64,000 nt of DNA, from positions 79,655-143,654 of the forward strand of contig NZ_NBZV01000005.1 in assembly GCF_002379095.1 (NCBI RefSeq), given 5' to 3'. Shown in pieces: positions 18,525-27,632 of this stretch. A model generated the notes under the pieces. The model was not told where the DNA came from and did no database searches. It saw only the letters and a list, made by a program, of their open reading frames with translations. The stretch's first letter is position 1, and each line of letters opens with the position of its first letter. This DNA comes from Polaromonas sp. AER18D-145 (GTDB taxonomy: Bacteria; Pseudomonadota; Gammaproteobacteria; Burkholderiales; Burkholderiaceae_C). A program made the position numbers and the translations under genes.

Positions 18525-18684
18525 GTAGGCTGAATCAGTGAAATCGCTGGCAAGCGGCTGCCCAGCGGTGTGCCAGGCAAGGCGCAAAGCACAGACGGGC
18601 CCGCAGGCCCGGCGCGCATTTGCAACGCCGCATGGTGCGACGAGGGGCGGTCGAGTGACAGTGAATTTCATGGATTCAGCCTAC
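18525..18684. mobile_element. 160-bp inverted-repeat element (MITE-like) between narX and holA
   Basis: The two ends form an imperfect inverted repeat of about 28 bases. The left end (18525 on) and the complement of the right end (18684 backwards) both begin GTAGGCTGAATC and continue with TGAAAT, then a related C(A/G)CTG(G/T)C block. The interior is GC-rich and has no convincing reading frame. It starts seven bases before narX, and its right tip contains the TAG stop codon of holA. Size and terminal repeats fit a small non-autonomous element; no transposase or clear target duplication is present. Confidence 0.6.
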
Positions 18685-19793
18685 CCGGGCCTGTTCACAG
18701 TCTGGCGTGCGCCGCGGGCGGTGGCTGTGGGCGCCGTGCAGGCGCCGCACACCATGCCGGCCAGGCGCTGCAGCGCCTGCCAGCCGTCGGCCGGCCAGTC
18801 GGGCTGCTTCAGGCCTTTGACGATGCCGTCGACCTTGTGGGCGGCATGCAGCAAATTGGCCAGCGTGGTGTCGCCCATGTGGGGCAACACCCGCTCGAAC
18901 AGTTTTTCCTTGACGCCCCAGACGCGGTTTTCGCGCAGGGCCATCGGCATGGGCCGGCCCGTGCCCAGCGCGTCCTTGACCCGCTTCATGCTGCGGATGT
19001 CCTCGCTCAGGGCCCAGTGCACCAGCACCTCGGATTCGCCCTCGGACTGCAGGCCGTCGAGCATGCGCTGGACGCGCAGCGCCTGGCCGCCGAGCACCGC
19101 TTCGGACAACTTGAACACGTCGTACCGCGCGACATTGAGCACGGCGTTTTCGACCTGGTCGAAACCCAGTTCTGCCGACGCCTCCCCGCCGGGGGGATAC
19201 AGCAGGCCCAGCTTCTGGATCTCCTGGTGCGCAGCCAGCAGGTTGCCTTCCACCCGGTCGGCAAAAAACTGCAGTGTGCGCTGGCCCTCCTCGCCTTGCG
19301 CCACGCGCTGGCCCTGCTGCTGCAGGCGCTGCGCGATCCACTGCGGCAGGTTGCGGCGGTCAATCGGGTCGAACTTGACCGTGGTGCCAAAACTTTCCAG
19401 CGCGCCAAACCACGCACCCTTGGTCGTCATGCTGTCCAGGCGGGGCAGCAGCACCAGGGTCAGCGTGCTGTCGTCGCCCTGCGCGCGTTCGGCAATCTGC
19501 TGCAGCGCGACCGAGCCGTCCTTGCCGGGCTTGCCGCTGGGGATGCGGATCTCCACGATCTGTTTGTCGGCAAACAGGCTCAACGAGCCGCCGCTGGCCA
19601 ACACCTCGCTCCAGTCGAAATGGGCACCGGCCACCGTGTGCACCGTGCGCTCGGTGTAACCCTGGGCCCGCGCGGCTGCGCGCAGCGCGTCAGCGAACTC
19701 CTGCACCAGCAGCGGCTCGTCGCCGTGCAGGGTGTACAGGCTTTTGAGCCCGCGCTTGAGGTGGTCGGAAAGTTGGGCGGGCGCCAGGTTCAT
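18681..19793 (-). CDS. holA: DNA polymerase III delta subunit
   Basis: Clamp-loader subunit that opens the beta sliding clamp. The 370-residue protein starts MNLAPAQLSDHL and has the HolA pattern LHGDEPLLVQEFADALR, followed by ADRVEGNLLAAHQEIQKLGLL in the lid region and the helical collar domain to about residue 340. Its last residues (GARQTVNRPG) look degenerate and the TAG stop lies in the tip of the adjacent inverted-repeat element, so the natural C-terminus may have been changed by that insertion. In this order it usually follows lptE directly; here an arginase gene on the other strand separates them. Confidence 0.93.
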   Translation of the reverse strand: MNLAPAQLSDHLKRGLKSLYTLHGDEPLLVQEFADALRAAARAQGYTERTVHTVAGAHFDWSEVLASGGSLSLFADKQIVEIRIPSGKPGKDGSVALQQIAERAQGDDSTLTLVLLPRLDSMTTKGAWFGALESFGTTVKFDPIDRRNLPQWIAQRLQQQGQRVAQGEEGQRTLQFFADRVEGNLLAAHQEIQKLGLLYPPGGEASAELGFDQVENAVLNVARYDVFKLSEAVLGGQALRVQRMLDGLQSEGESEVLVHWALSEDIRSMKRVKDALGTGRPMPMALRENRVWGVKEKLFERVLPHMGDTTLANLLHAAHKVDGIVKGLKQPDWPADGWQALQRLAGMVCGACTAPTATARGARQTVNRPG

Positions 19794-19878
19794 GGTGACC
19801 CAAGTTTAGCGGCTGGGGGTTTTGCATCAAGTCCTCCTGGCCTGGCAGACGCGGCTTGGGGGCGGCATACTGCTTCCC

Positions 19879-20802
19879 ATGACACAACGCATTCGCCTGA
19901 TTGGCGCGCCCACCGACATTGGCGCGGGTACCCGCGGCGCCTCCATGGGGCCTGAGGCGCTGCGCGTGGCCGGCCTGCAGGCCACGCTGGAAGGCCGCGG
20001 CCTGCAGGTGAAGGACGACGGCAACCTGGGCGGCCCGCCCAACCCGTGGCAAGCGCCGGTTCGGGGTTACCGCCACCTGGCCGAAGTGGCCGCCTGGAAC
20101 CGCTCGGTGCATGAGGCCGTGTTCTCGGCCCTCAGCGAGGGCGACCTGCCCCTCCTGCTGGGCGGCGACCACTGCCTGGCCATCGGCTCCATCAGCGCCG
20201 TGGCACGCCGCTGCCGCCAGACCGGCCAGGCGCTGCGTGTCCTGTGGCTGGACGCGCACGCCGACTTCAATACCGACAGCCTGACCCCCACCGGCAACAC
20301 CCACGGCAACACCCACGGCATGCCCGTGGCCGTGTTGTGCGGGCACGGCCCGTCCGAGCTGACCGGCATCGGCGGTGTGGTTCCGGCGATCCCGGCCTCG
20401 GCCGTCCGGCAGATCGGCATTCGCAGCGTCGACGAAGGCGAAAAACACTTGATCCGGCAGTCGGGCCTGGAAGTGTTCGACATGCGTTACATCGACGAGC
20501 AGGGCATGCGGCACACCATGGAAGCGGCGCTGGCCGGTGTCGATGCGCAGACCCACCTGCATGTGAGTTTTGACGTGGATTTCCTCGATGCGATGATTGC
20601 GCCCGGTGTGGCCACGGCCGTCAAGGGCGGCCCGACTTACCGCGAAGCCCAACTGTGCATGGAGATGATCGCCGACACCGGCCGCCTGGCCTCGCTGGAC
20701 GTGATGGAACTCAACCCGGCCCTGGATGTGCGCAACGGCACGGCCGAGGTGGTACTGGAACTGGTCGAAAGCCTGTTCGGCAAAAGCACGCTGATGCGCT
20801 GA
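19879..20802 (+). CDS. rocF: Arginase (arginine to ornithine and urea)
   Basis: Manganese hydrolase of the arginase/ureohydrolase family, 307 residues from the ATG at 19879. Metal-site motifs are GGDHCLAIGS, WLDAHADFNT and SFDVDFLDA. The substrate loop that usually reads TPxGNxHGMP here reads TPTGNTHGNTHGMP because a 12-base unit is duplicated (20293-20316). The start is chosen since upstream residues of the longer frame are not family-like. The gene is divergent from holA (85-base gap) and convergent with lptE, interrupting the usual leuS-lptE-holA order. Confidence 0.9.
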   Translation: MTQRIRLIGAPTDIGAGTRGASMGPEALRVAGLQATLEGRGLQVKDDGNLGGPPNPWQAPVRGYRHLAEVAAWNRSVHEAVFSALSEGDLPLLLGGDHCLAIGSISAVARRCRQTGQALRVLWLDAHADFNTDSLTPTGNTHGNTHGMPVAVLCGHGPSELTGIGGVVPAIPASAVRQIGIRSVDEGEKHLIRQSGLEVFDMRYIDEQGMRHTMEAALAGVDAQTHLHVSFDVDFLDAMIAPGVATAVKGGPTYREAQLCMEMIADTGRLASLDVMELNPALDVRNGTAEVVLELVESLFGKSTLMR

Positions 20803-20837
20803 TCTTCAAGAGATCGGGTCGCACCGGCGTCGTTCGC

Positions 20838-20896
20838 GCTACTGAATTAATAGCTGCTTGCGCCCGCAGTTATTGGGCTCGCGCCCGATTTCATGA
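20838..20896 (+). repeat. 59-bp dispersed element, copy 1 (intergenic)
   Basis: Begins with the palindromic module GCTACTGAATTAATAGC and carries the right-hand GGGCT/CCCGATTT module. It lies in the gap between the convergent arginase and lptE genes. Defined by alignment to the other eleven copies in this window. Confidence 0.85.
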
Positions 20897-20928
20897 CATA
20901 TTCCGGCCTGCGGCGCAGGCCCGCCGCG

Positions 20929-21429
20929 TCAGATCTCCTTGACGGCAGCCAGACGGCGCAGGATCTGCTGGACGATGTCGCTCTGCATGTCGCGGTACAG
21001 CAGCGCCTCCTCGGTTTCCTTGGCCAGCACCGCGGACTCGTTGAAGCTGATGTCGCGCTGCAGCACGATTTCGGCGGGGGGGATCAGCAACTTGCCCTTG
21101 AGCGTGCGCAGCTGGAACCTGAACCGCGTGCGCAGCTGGAACTCGCGCACCTGCCCAGAAGCATTGATGCCCACCACGGTTTTTTCGCGCTGGTCGAGCA
21201 ACACATCGAGAATCACGTCCGCCTGAGCGATCAGGCGGGCGTCGCGGATCACCTTCACCGTTCCGCCGGCTTCCAGGTTGCGGTTGAGCTCGGTCCCCAG
21301 CGTCGAGGTTTCGGCCGCACCGCTGTATATGGTCTTGAACGCATAGTTGGGGGCCTTGCGCAAGGCAAAACCGCAGGCACTCAGGCTCCAGGCCGCCGCA
21401 GCGGACAACAGGAAAACGCGACGTTGCAT
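20929..21429 (-). CDS. lptE: LPS-assembly lipoprotein LptE
   Basis: Outer-membrane lipoprotein that plugs LptD and delivers lipopolysaccharide to the cell surface. The N-terminus is a lipoprotein signal peptide ending in the lipobox LSAC, so Cys19 would be lipidated. The remaining 148 residues have the LptE features GFALRK near the start and the closing ALLYRDMQSDIVQQILRRL. It follows leuS after 11 bases, the classical leuS-lptE pair. Confidence 0.93.
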   Translation of the reverse strand: MQRRVFLLSAAAAWSLSACGFALRKAPNYAFKTIYSGAAETSTLGTELNRNLEAGGTVKVIRDARLIAQADVILDVLLDQREKTVVGINASGQVREFQLRTRFRFQLRTLKGKLLIPPAEIVLQRDISFNESAVLAKETEEALLYRDMQSDIVQQILRRLAAVKEI

Positions 21430-21440
21430 GGTGGCTTCCT

Positions 21441-24089
21441 TCAGACGACGATGTTGACCAGGCGGCCCGGCACAACGATGACTTTTTTGGCCGGGGCGCC
21501 GGCGGCCTGCTTGACAAACGCGTCGCAGGCCAGCGCCGCCGCCTCGATCGCGGCCTTGTCGGCGCCGGCGGGCACGGTGACCGAGCCGCGCAGCTTGCCG
21601 TTGATCTGCAGCACCAGCTCGATCTCGTCCTGCACCAGGGCGGATTCATCAACCTCGGGCCAGGGCGCATCGAGCAGGCCGCCATGGTCTTTGGCAAAAC
21701 CGAGATCCTCCCACAGGGCGTGCGCCACATGCGGCGTCGCAGGGTAAAGGCAACGCAGCAGGATGCCCATGCCGTCGCGCAGGGCAAACGCCGCGCCGGC
21801 CGACATCTGGCCCTTGAAGTCTTCCAGCGCATTGAGCAGCTTCATGCTGCCCGACACCACGGTGTTGTACTGCATGCGCTGGTAGTCGTAGTCGATCTGC
21901 TTGAGCACCGTGTGGATCTCGCGCCGCAGCGCCTGCGTTTCCTTGTCAAATACGGCCCCAGCCTTTTTGGGACGGGCGCCGGCAGCTCCTAATTGCATAG
22001 CATCGAGCTTGACGCCGAAGTTCCAGACGCGGCGCAGGAAACGGTAGGAGCCCTCGACGCCCGCGTCGTTCCACTCCAGCGTGGCTTCCGGCGGGGAGGT
22101 GAACATGGTGTACAGGCGCGCGGTGTCGGCGCCGTATTTCTCGATCAGGTCCTGCGGATCGACGCCGTTGTTCTTGCTCTTGCTCATGGTGCCCACGCCT
22201 TCGTAGGTGACCATGGAGCCGTCCTTCCTGAGCTTGGCGCCAATGACCTTGCCCTGTTCGTCGTGCACGTCGTCCACATCTGCCGGCCAGAAGTACTCGA
22301 CGCCGCCTTTCTCGCCCTTGCGCGAGTAGATGTGGTTGAGCACCATGCCCTGGGTCAGCAGTTTGGTGAAGGGTTCGTCCACCTTGACCAGGCCCATGTC
22401 GCGCATGACCTTGGTCCAGAAACGCGCATACAGCAGGTGCAGGATGGCGTGTTCGATGCCGCCTATGTACTGGTCCATCGGCATCCAGTAGTTGGCGCCC
22501 TCCGCGACCATTTTTTCCTCGTTCTTCGGGTCGCAGTAACGCATGTAATACCAGGACGAATCAACGAAGGTGTCCATGGTGTCGGTCTCGCGCCGCGCCG
22601 GCTTGCCGCAGACCGGGCAGATCACGCCGGCATGGAAACCTTCATGCTTGTGCAGCGGGTTGCCCGAGCCATCGGGCACGCAGTCCTGCGGCAACACCAC
22701 CGGCAGGTCTTTTTCCGGCACCGGCACCGCGCCGTGTTCCTCGCAGTGAATGATCGGAATTGGCGTGCCCCAGTAACGCTGGCGGCTCACACCCCAGTCG
22801 CGCAGGCGCCAGGTGGTTTTTTTCTCGCCCAGGCCCTTGGCGGCCAGGTCGGCGGCCACGGCATCGACCGCCGCCTTGAAGGCCAGGCCGTCGTATTTGC
22901 CGGAGTGGATCGCGACGCCCTGCTGCTTGTCGCCGTACCAGTCGGCCCAGGCCTCAAGGCTGTAGGTCTTGCCGGGGACATCCGTGACCTGCTTGATGGG
23001 CAGCTTGTATTTCTTCGCGAACTCGAAGTCGCGTTCGTCGTGCGCGGGCACACCCATGACCGCACCGTCGCCGTAACTCATGAGCACGTAGTTGCCGACC
23101 CAGACTTCCACAGCCTCGCCGGTCAGCGGGTGGGTGACAAACAGGCCGGTGCGCTCGCCTTTTTTTTCCTGCGTGGCCAGTTCGGCCTCGGTGGTGCCGC
23201 CGGACTTGCATTCCTCGATGAAGGCCGTGAGTTTCGGGTTAGCCGCCGCCGCGTGGAGCGCCAGCGGGTGTTCGGGCGCCACGGCGCAGAAGGTCACACC
23301 CATGATGGTGTCGGCGCGCGTCGTGAAGACGTACATCTTCCCGTCGCCGATCAGTGCACCGTCTGCGCCCTGGATGTCGTGCGTGAACGCAAAACGCACG
23401 CCTTCGCTTTTGCCGATCCAGTTTTCCTGCATCAGCTTGACGCGTTCGGGCCAGCCCGGCAGCTTGTTGCTGACGCTGTCGAGCAGTTCTTCGGCGTAGT
23501 CGGTGATCTTCAGGTAGTAGCCGGGGATCTCGCGCTTTTCAACCACGGCGCCGGTGCGCCAGCCCTTGCCGTCGATCACCTGCTCGTTGGCCAGCACGGT
23601 CTGGTCCACCGGGTCCCAGTTGACGACCTGGGTCTTGCGGTAGGCAATGCCCTTATCCAGCATTTTGAGGAACAGCCACTGGTTCCACTTGTAATAACTC
23701 GGGTCGCAGGTGGCGACCTCGCGGCTCCAGTCGATCGCCAGCCCCATCGCCTGCATCTGCTTTTTCATGTAGGCGATGTTGTCGTAGGTCCACTGCGCCG
23801 GTGGCACGCCGTTTTTCATCGCGGCGTTTTCGGCCGGCAGGCCGAACGCGTCCCAGCCCATGGGCATGAGCACGTTGTAGCCCTTCATGCGCAGGTAACG
23901 CGTGAGCATGTCGTTGATGGTGTAGTTGCGCACATGGCCCATGTGCAGCTTGCCGCTGGGGTAGGGCAGCATGGAGCAGGCGTAATACTTCTTTTTGGAC
24001 GGGTCTTCGGTGACGCGGTAGGCATCCGCGGCGGTCCAGTGGGTTTGCGCACTGCGCTCAACGTCGAGGTGGTTGTATTTGTCTTGCAT
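21441..24089 (-). CDS. leuS: Leucyl-tRNA synthetase
   Basis: Charges tRNA-Leu. The 882-residue class I synthetase has the HIGH-type motif in [12 protein letters not shown] (residues 46-57) and the KMSKS-type motif in [11 protein letters not shown] large CP1 editing domain lies between them. The anticodon-binding domain contains an in-frame 59-bp repeat (21943-22001) encoding [19 protein letters not shown] where other synthetases have a variable loop. It leads the leuS-lptE unit. Confidence 0.98.
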   Translation of the reverse strand: MQDKYNHLDVERSAQTHWTAADAYRVTEDPSKKKYYACSMLPYPSGKLHMGHVRNYTINDMLTRYLRMKGYNVLMPMGWDAFGLPAENAAMKNGVPPAQWTYDNIAYMKKQMQAMGLAIDWSREVATCDPSYYKWNQWLFLKMLDKGIAYRKTQVVNWDPVDQTVLANEQVIDGKGWRTGAVVEKREIPGYYLKITDYAEELLDSVSNKLPGWPERVKLMQENWIGKSEGVRFAFTHDIQGADGALIGDGKMYVFTTRADTIMGVTFCAVAPEHPLALHAAAANPKLTAFIEECKSGGTTEAELATQEKKGERTGLFVTHPLTGEAVEVWVGNYVLMSYGDGAVMGVPAHDERDFEFAKKYKLPIKQVTDVPGKTYSLEAWADWYGDKQQGVAIHSGKYDGLAFKAAVDAVAADLAAKGLGEKKTTWRLRDWGVSRQRYWGTPIPIIHCEEHGAVPVPEKDLPVVLPQDCVPDGSGNPLHKHEGFHAGVICPVCGKPARRETDTMDTFVDSSWYYMRYCDPKNEEKMVAEGANYWMPMDQYIGGIEHAILHLLYARFWTKVMRDMGLVKVDEPFTKLLTQGMVLNHIYSRKGEKGGVEYFWPADVDDVHDEQGKVIGAKLRKDGSMVTYEGVGTMSKSKNNGVDPQDLIEKYGADTARLYTMFTSPPEATLEWNDAGVEGSYRFLRRVWNFGVKLDAMQLGAAGARPKKAGAVFDKETQALRREIHTVLKQIDYDYQRMQYNTVVSGSMKLLNALEDFKGQMSAGAAFALRDGMGILLRCLYPATPHVAHALWEDLGFAKDHGGLLDAPWPEVDESALVQDEIELVLQINGKLRGSVTVPAGADKAAIEAAALACDAFVKQAAGAPAKKVIVVPGRLVNIVV
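21943..22001 (-). repeat. 59-bp dispersed element, copy 2 (in-frame inside leuS)
   Basis: Read on the minus strand it starts GCTATGCAATTAGGAGC and ends GTATTTGACAA. It is translated in the same phase as the udg and cnoX copies, giving A-x-x-x-x-A ... A-x-A-x-F-D. It falls in a poorly conserved loop of LeuS between the catalytic and anticodon-binding domains. Confidence 0.85.
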
Positions 24090-24182
24090 GGCGCACGGAA
24101 GATGGAAAAGGATGAAGCAGCCTCTTGCTGCCGGTTGCAGGGATTTTAGGCGCTGGACCGGGCTTGCCCCGCTGGAGCGCCT

Positions 24183-24629
24183 TCAGGGCCGGGTCGCAGG
24201 GGCTGGCGTCGCGGTGGCGGGGGCGTTCGCCACGAAGCCGATGCGGTTCAGGCCGGCTTTTTGCGCGATGCCCATAACCTCGACGATGCGGCCATAAGGC
24301 ACGGCCTCGTCGGCACGCAGTTGCACTTCGGTGTCGGGGTTCAGCGCAGCGCTTTGCCTGAGGCGCTGGTCCAGCTGGTCGCTGGAGACCGGCTGGTCAT
24401 TCAGAAAAGCCTGGCCGGCCTTGTCGACCACCAGCGTGACGTATTTCGGCGCCTCGTTTGGCCGCGCGGCGTCACTTTTGGGCAGGTCCAGCTTGATCGA
24501 GCTGGCCAGCAGGGGCGCGGTGATGATGAAGATCACCACCAGCACCAGCATCACGTCCACCAGCGGGGTGACGTTGATCTCGCTCATGGGCTGGGCGCCC
24601 TGGGTGCGTTCAAGGCGGCCGAAGCTCAT
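24183..24629 (-). CDS. exbD: Biopolymer transport protein ExbD/TolR family
   Basis: Small inner-membrane protein of 148 residues that works with an ExbB/TolQ partner to couple proton flow to TonB- or Tol-dependent work at the outer membrane. One membrane helix is seen (residues 21-43), with the family aspartate in TPLVDVMLVLVVIFIIT, followed by a periplasmic domain and an Ala/Thr/Pro-rich tail. The partner gene lies upstream but a 232-base gap filled with repeats separates them, whereas these pairs are normally adjacent. Confidence 0.88.
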   Translation of the reverse strand: MSFGRLERTQGAQPMSEINVTPLVDVMLVLVVIFIITAPLLASSIKLDLPKSDAARPNEAPKYVTLVVDKAGQAFLNDQPVSSDQLDQRLRQSAALNPDTEVQLRADEAVPYGRIVEVMGIAQKAGLNRIGFVANAPATATPAPATRP

Positions 24630-24637
24630 GACAAATG

Positions 24638-24789
24638 GCCCCCACGCTTGTCGCTTCGCGTACTGCGCTGCCCCCCGAGGGGGCGCTGCGCCTGCGGCCC
24701 GGCGAAGCCGGTTCCGCGGCCCCGGCTGGTGGAGAGGGAACTCCCACGCTTGTCGCTTTGCGTACTGCGCTGTCCCCCGAGGGGGCCGT
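24638..24789. repeat. GC-rich ~95-bp repeat, tandem pair between exbB and exbD
   Basis: The first unit (24638-24729) starts GGCCCCCACGCTTGTCGCTT, includes the hairpin CCCCCGAGGGGG and then the stem GGCCCGGCGAAGCCGG, and ends in GCGGCCCC. A second, shorter unit begins at 24741 and is lost after CCCCCGAGGGGG. The remaining gap to exbB (24790-24861) holds further GC-rich hairpins and no gene. Related copies lie at 27633, 31100, 50841, 50943, 52019 and 52122. Confidence 0.85.
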
Positions 24790-24861
24790 CATATTCCTTG
24801 GGACGGCCCGGCGGAAAATGGCCTTCCGCGCCGGGTACTTGGCAGGCAATGGTGCACATGG

Positions 24862-25506
24862 TCAGTCTTTGCGACTGAGTAACAGCTCGCGCAAATCATA
24901 GGCAAACCCTTCCAGGTCAGCCTCGATGCGGCCGATGTTGCGGCCGAAGATGTTGTAGGCCAGCACCGCCGGGATGGCCACGGCCAGGCCGGCGGCGGTC
25001 ATGATCAGCGCCTCGCCGACCGGGCCGGACACCTTGTCAATGGTGATCTGGCCGGCCGCGGCAATGCCGGTCAGCGCGTGGTAAATGCCCCAGACGGTGC
25101 CCAGCAGGCCGACAAAGGGCGCGGTGGAACCGACGGTGGCAAGCAGGACCTGGCCGTACTGCAGCTTGTGCAGCACCGCGTGCAGCGCATCGCGCAGGAC
25201 CCGCGTCAGCTGCTGGGACCTGTCGCCGGCCGAGGCCAGCGTGCCGCCGGCCTGCAGCCTAGTGGCGGCGATCAGGGGCAGCACCAGTGCCTCGCGGTCG
25301 AAAGCAGCCACCTTGGGCTGGGCCTCCTCGACAGAGGCGGACTGCCAGAACACCGCCGTGCTGCGCGCCACATCGCCGGCTGCCCGCTGGAGCAGCCAGG
25401 TTTTCCAGACAATCACGACCCAGCTGGCCACCGACATCGCCAGCAACAACACTGCCACGAGCCCGGTCACGGCATCGCCCTGGGTGATCAGCGCGAGCAC
25501 GTTCAT
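24862..25506 (-). CDS. exbB: Biopolymer transport protein ExbB/TolQ (MotA/TolQ/ExbB channel family)
   Basis: Proton-channel component of 214 residues with three membrane helices (about 15-35, 115-137, 158-182). The family stretch LLATVGSTAPFVGLLGTVWGIYHAL and the following helix VGEALIMTAAGLAVAIPAVLAYN are clear. It starts four bases after the dapB stop and probably shares its transcript. With exbD it should energise TonB-dependent uptake; the pair cannot be separated from TolQR by sequence alone, but absence of other tol genes favours ExbBD. Confidence 0.88.
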   Translation of the reverse strand: MNVLALITQGDAVTGLVAVLLLAMSVASWVVIVWKTWLLQRAAGDVARSTAVFWQSASVEEAQPKVAAFDREALVLPLIAATRLQAGGTLASAGDRSQQLTRVLRDALHAVLHKLQYGQVLLATVGSTAPFVGLLGTVWGIYHALTGIAAAGQITIDKVSGPVGEALIMTAAGLAVAIPAVLAYNIFGRNIGRIEADLEGFAYDLRELLLSRKD

Positions 25507-25510
25507 GGGT

Positions 25511-26332
25511 TCACTTCAAACTGAGCACATCGAACATGTCGAACAGGCCAGCCGATTTGCCGGCCAGAAAACGCGCGGCCCGCAGGCTGCCCTGGGCGTA
25601 GGTGGCGCGGCTGGAGGATTTGTGGGTGATTTCAATACGTTCGCCGGTACCGGCAAACAGCACGGTGTGGTCACCGACAATGTCGCCGCCGCGAATCGTC
25701 GCAAAACCGATGGACGAGGGGTCACGCTCGCCGGTCACGCCTTCGCGGGCGTACACCGCGCAGTCCTTGAGGTCGCGACCCAGCGCGCCGGCGATCACCT
25801 CGCCCATTTTCAGCGCGGTGCCGGACGGCGCATCGACCTTGTGCCGGTGGTGGGCCTCGATGATTTCGATGTCGTAGCCGGTGTTCAGGGCTTTGGCGGC
25901 CATTTCGAGCAGCTTGAGCGTGACGTTCACCCCCACACTCATGTTGGGCGCCATGACGATGGCGATGTCCCTGGCGGCAGCGGCGATGTCGGCTTTTTGC
26001 GCGTCGGAAAATCCGGTCGTGCCGATCACCAGCTTGACGCCGAGTTCGCGGCATTGGGCCAGGTGGGCCATTGTGCCTTCGGGGCGGGTGAAATCGATCA
26101 GCACCTGGGCGCCGCCCAGACCGGCGGCCAGGTCGGCGGTGATCATGACGCCGCTGGCCTGTCCGAGGAAGGCCGCGGCATCGCTTCCCAGAGCCGGGCT
26201 GGTGGCCACATCCAGCGCGCCGCTCAGCTGGCAGTCGCCGCTGGTGCGCACCGCCTCGACCAGCATCTGGCCCATGCGGCCGCTGGCGCCGGCCACCGCG
26301 ATGCGCAGAGGGGCCTGCTGCAGTACGCTCAC
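25511..26332 (-). CDS. dapB: 4-hydroxy-tetrahydrodipicolinate reductase
   Basis: NAD(P)H-dependent step of lysine and diaminopimelate synthesis. The 273-residue protein has the Rossmann motif [14 protein letters not shown], the catalytic segment [20 protein letters not shown] and the loop [17 protein letters not shown]. It starts with GTG at 26332 and this codon overlaps the bamE stop (GTGA), so translation is probably coupled. Confidence 0.96.
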   Translation of the reverse strand: MSVLQQAPLRIAVAGASGRMGQMLVEAVRTSGDCQLSGALDVATSPALGSDAAAFLGQASGVMITADLAAGLGGAQVLIDFTRPEGTMAHLAQCRELGVKLVIGTTGFSDAQKADIAAAARDIAIVMAPNMSVGVNVTLKLLEMAAKALNTGYDIEIIEAHHRHKVDAPSGTALKMGEVIAGALGRDLKDCAVYAREGVTGERDPSSIGFATIRGGDIVGDHTVLFAGTGERIEITHKSSSRATYAQGSLRAARFLAGKSAGLFDMFDVLSLK

Positions 26333-26910
26333 CGGGCCGGGCTTTCCAGCGGAGGGTAGCTGGCGGCCGACGGCGCGGACACGGCGGGTGTTGGCGGGGT
26401 GGTGGTGGCCGTCGCGGCCGGCTTCTTTTCGGCGGCCTTGAGCTGCTCTTCGGTCAGCTCCAGCACCGGCACCTTGCCGAGCTTGCGGCGGGAGTCCAGC
26501 TTGGCGACGAAATCCGACTCGCTGGGCATGGTGTCGCCCTCGAACCGCTCGAGGGCCTCACCCTTGAAAAAGACCGTGAGCCTGAGTGCCTGCGGCTCCA
26601 CGCCCTGGCGCTTCAGGGTAAACACATAGTCCCATCGGTCCGCATGGAACACGCTGGCCAGCAGCGGTGTGCCCAGCACCTGGCGCACCTGGTCGCGGGA
26701 CATGCCGGGCTTGAGCAGCTCGACCTGTTCCCTGGAGACGAAGTTGCCCTGGACAACCTCGACCTTGTAGGGCGTGATCCAGTTGACGGGGTTGATTTTG
26801 CTTTCGCTCAAGCCCCCGGTCACGCCCTTGCTGCTGCCGCAGGCAGCCAGTCCGGCGCAGGCCAGGACGGCGAAAGCGGTGTGGAGGCCGCGACGGTAAT
26901 TTGCACGCAT
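26329..26910 (-). CDS. bamE: Outer-membrane assembly factor BamE (SmpA/OmlA)
   Basis: Lipoprotein subunit of the beta-barrel assembly machine. The signal peptide ends in the lipobox LAAC followed by GSS. The BamE fold is shown by [20 protein letters not shown] and [10 protein letters not shown] followed by [10 protein letters not shown]. The C-terminal 70 residues are a Lys/Ala/Pro-rich extension beyond the usual domain. An ATG three codons upstream (26919) is possible; neither start has a strong ribosome-binding site. It is divergent from fur, a typical Burkholderiales arrangement. Confidence 0.92.
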   Translation of the reverse strand: MRANYRRGLHTAFAVLACAGLAACGSSKGVTGGLSESKINPVNWITPYKVEVVQGNFVSREQVELLKPGMSRDQVRQVLGTPLLASVFHADRWDYVFTLKRQGVEPQALRLTVFFKGEALERFEGDTMPSESDFVAKLDSRRKLGKVPVLELTEEQLKAAEKKPAATATTTPPTPAVSAPSAASYPPLESPAR

Positions 26911-26912
26911 GG

Positions 26913-26943
26913 CTGACATAGTAGGGAGGTGTAGCGATATGAT
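26913..26943 (+). promoter_or_regulatory. Putative fur promoter
   Basis: CTGACA (26913-26918) and TATGAT (26938-26943) each match the sigma-70 hexamers at five of six positions, but spacing is 19 bases, longer than optimal. The -35 overlaps the start region of divergent bamE. Transcription would begin about 100 bases before the fur ATG. Confidence 0.35.
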
Positions 26944-27049
26944 TGGCCATTGTAGCGGCAGGGTGCCGCCGCGTACGCGCCTCCCGCCCCTGAATGCCGA
27001 GCCTGCACAGGCCCCGACTGCGGCCCCTTTTCCTCAGGAAGCCTCCCCC

Positions 27050-27502
27050 ATGAGCAACATCGACGAACTCAAGAACACCGGACTGAAAGCCACCCTGCCG
27101 CGCCTGAAGATCCTGGAGATTTTCCAGGCCGGCAAGCAGCGGCACATGACGGCGGAAGATGTTTTCCGGGTGCTGCTGGAAGACCGGTCCGACATCGGGC
27201 TGGCCACGGTTTACCGCGTGTTGACCCAGTTTGAGCAGGCCGGCCTGCTCAACCGCAGCAATTTCGAATCCGGCAAGGCCGTCTATGAAATCAACGAAGG
27301 CCAGCACCATGACCACCTGGTGTGCCTCGATTGCGGCAAGGTCGAGGAGTTTTACGACGCGGAAATCGAAAAGCGCCAGCACGCGGTCGCCAAGGCCAAG
27401 GGTTTTGCGATCGCCGACCATTCGCTGTCGATGTATGCCAACTGCACCAAGGACAAGTGCCCGAACCGTCCCGTGTCGCCACGGCATCCGCACCACGGCT
27501 GA
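27050..27502 (+). CDS. fur: Ferric uptake regulator Fur
   Basis: Iron-responsive repressor of 150 residues. The winged helix covers residues 1-80 ([14 protein letters not shown] ... [20 protein letters not shown]). The dimerisation part has the metal-binding [16 protein letters not shown] and a second cysteine pair in CTKDKCPNR. The ATG at 27050 is chosen because the family begins there; the longer frame to 26909 would run through the promoter region. Confidence 0.96.
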   Translation: MSNIDELKNTGLKATLPRLKILEIFQAGKQRHMTAEDVFRVLLEDRSDIGLATVYRVLTQFEQAGLLNRSNFESGKAVYEINEGQHHDHLVCLDCGKVEEFYDAEIEKRQHAVAKAKGFAIADHSLSMYANCTKDKCPNRPVSPRHPHHG

Positions 27503-27506
27503 TTTT

Positions 27507-27565
27507 TGATGGAAATGGGCGGCAGCCCCTGACTGGCGGGTGCAAACAGCTATTAATTCAATAGC
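27507..27565 (-). repeat. 59-bp dispersed element, copy 3 (behind fur)
   Basis: On the minus strand it starts GCTATTGAATTAATAGC, an almost perfect version of the left palindrome, and has GGGGCTGCCGCCC at the right. It starts four bases after the fur stop codon and may act as a structured 3' end. Confidence 0.85.
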
Positions 27566-27632
27566 AAAATATGAGGCGAGGGTTTCGCGCCGGGCCGCTC
27601 ACGAAGTGGGCGAGCGCAGGTGCTCTCAATTC

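Noticed and set aside
24610..24901. Short frames on both strands between exbB and exbD
   Set aside because: They are translations of the tandem GC-rich repeat; the two units give parallel similar peptides because the DNA is duplicated.
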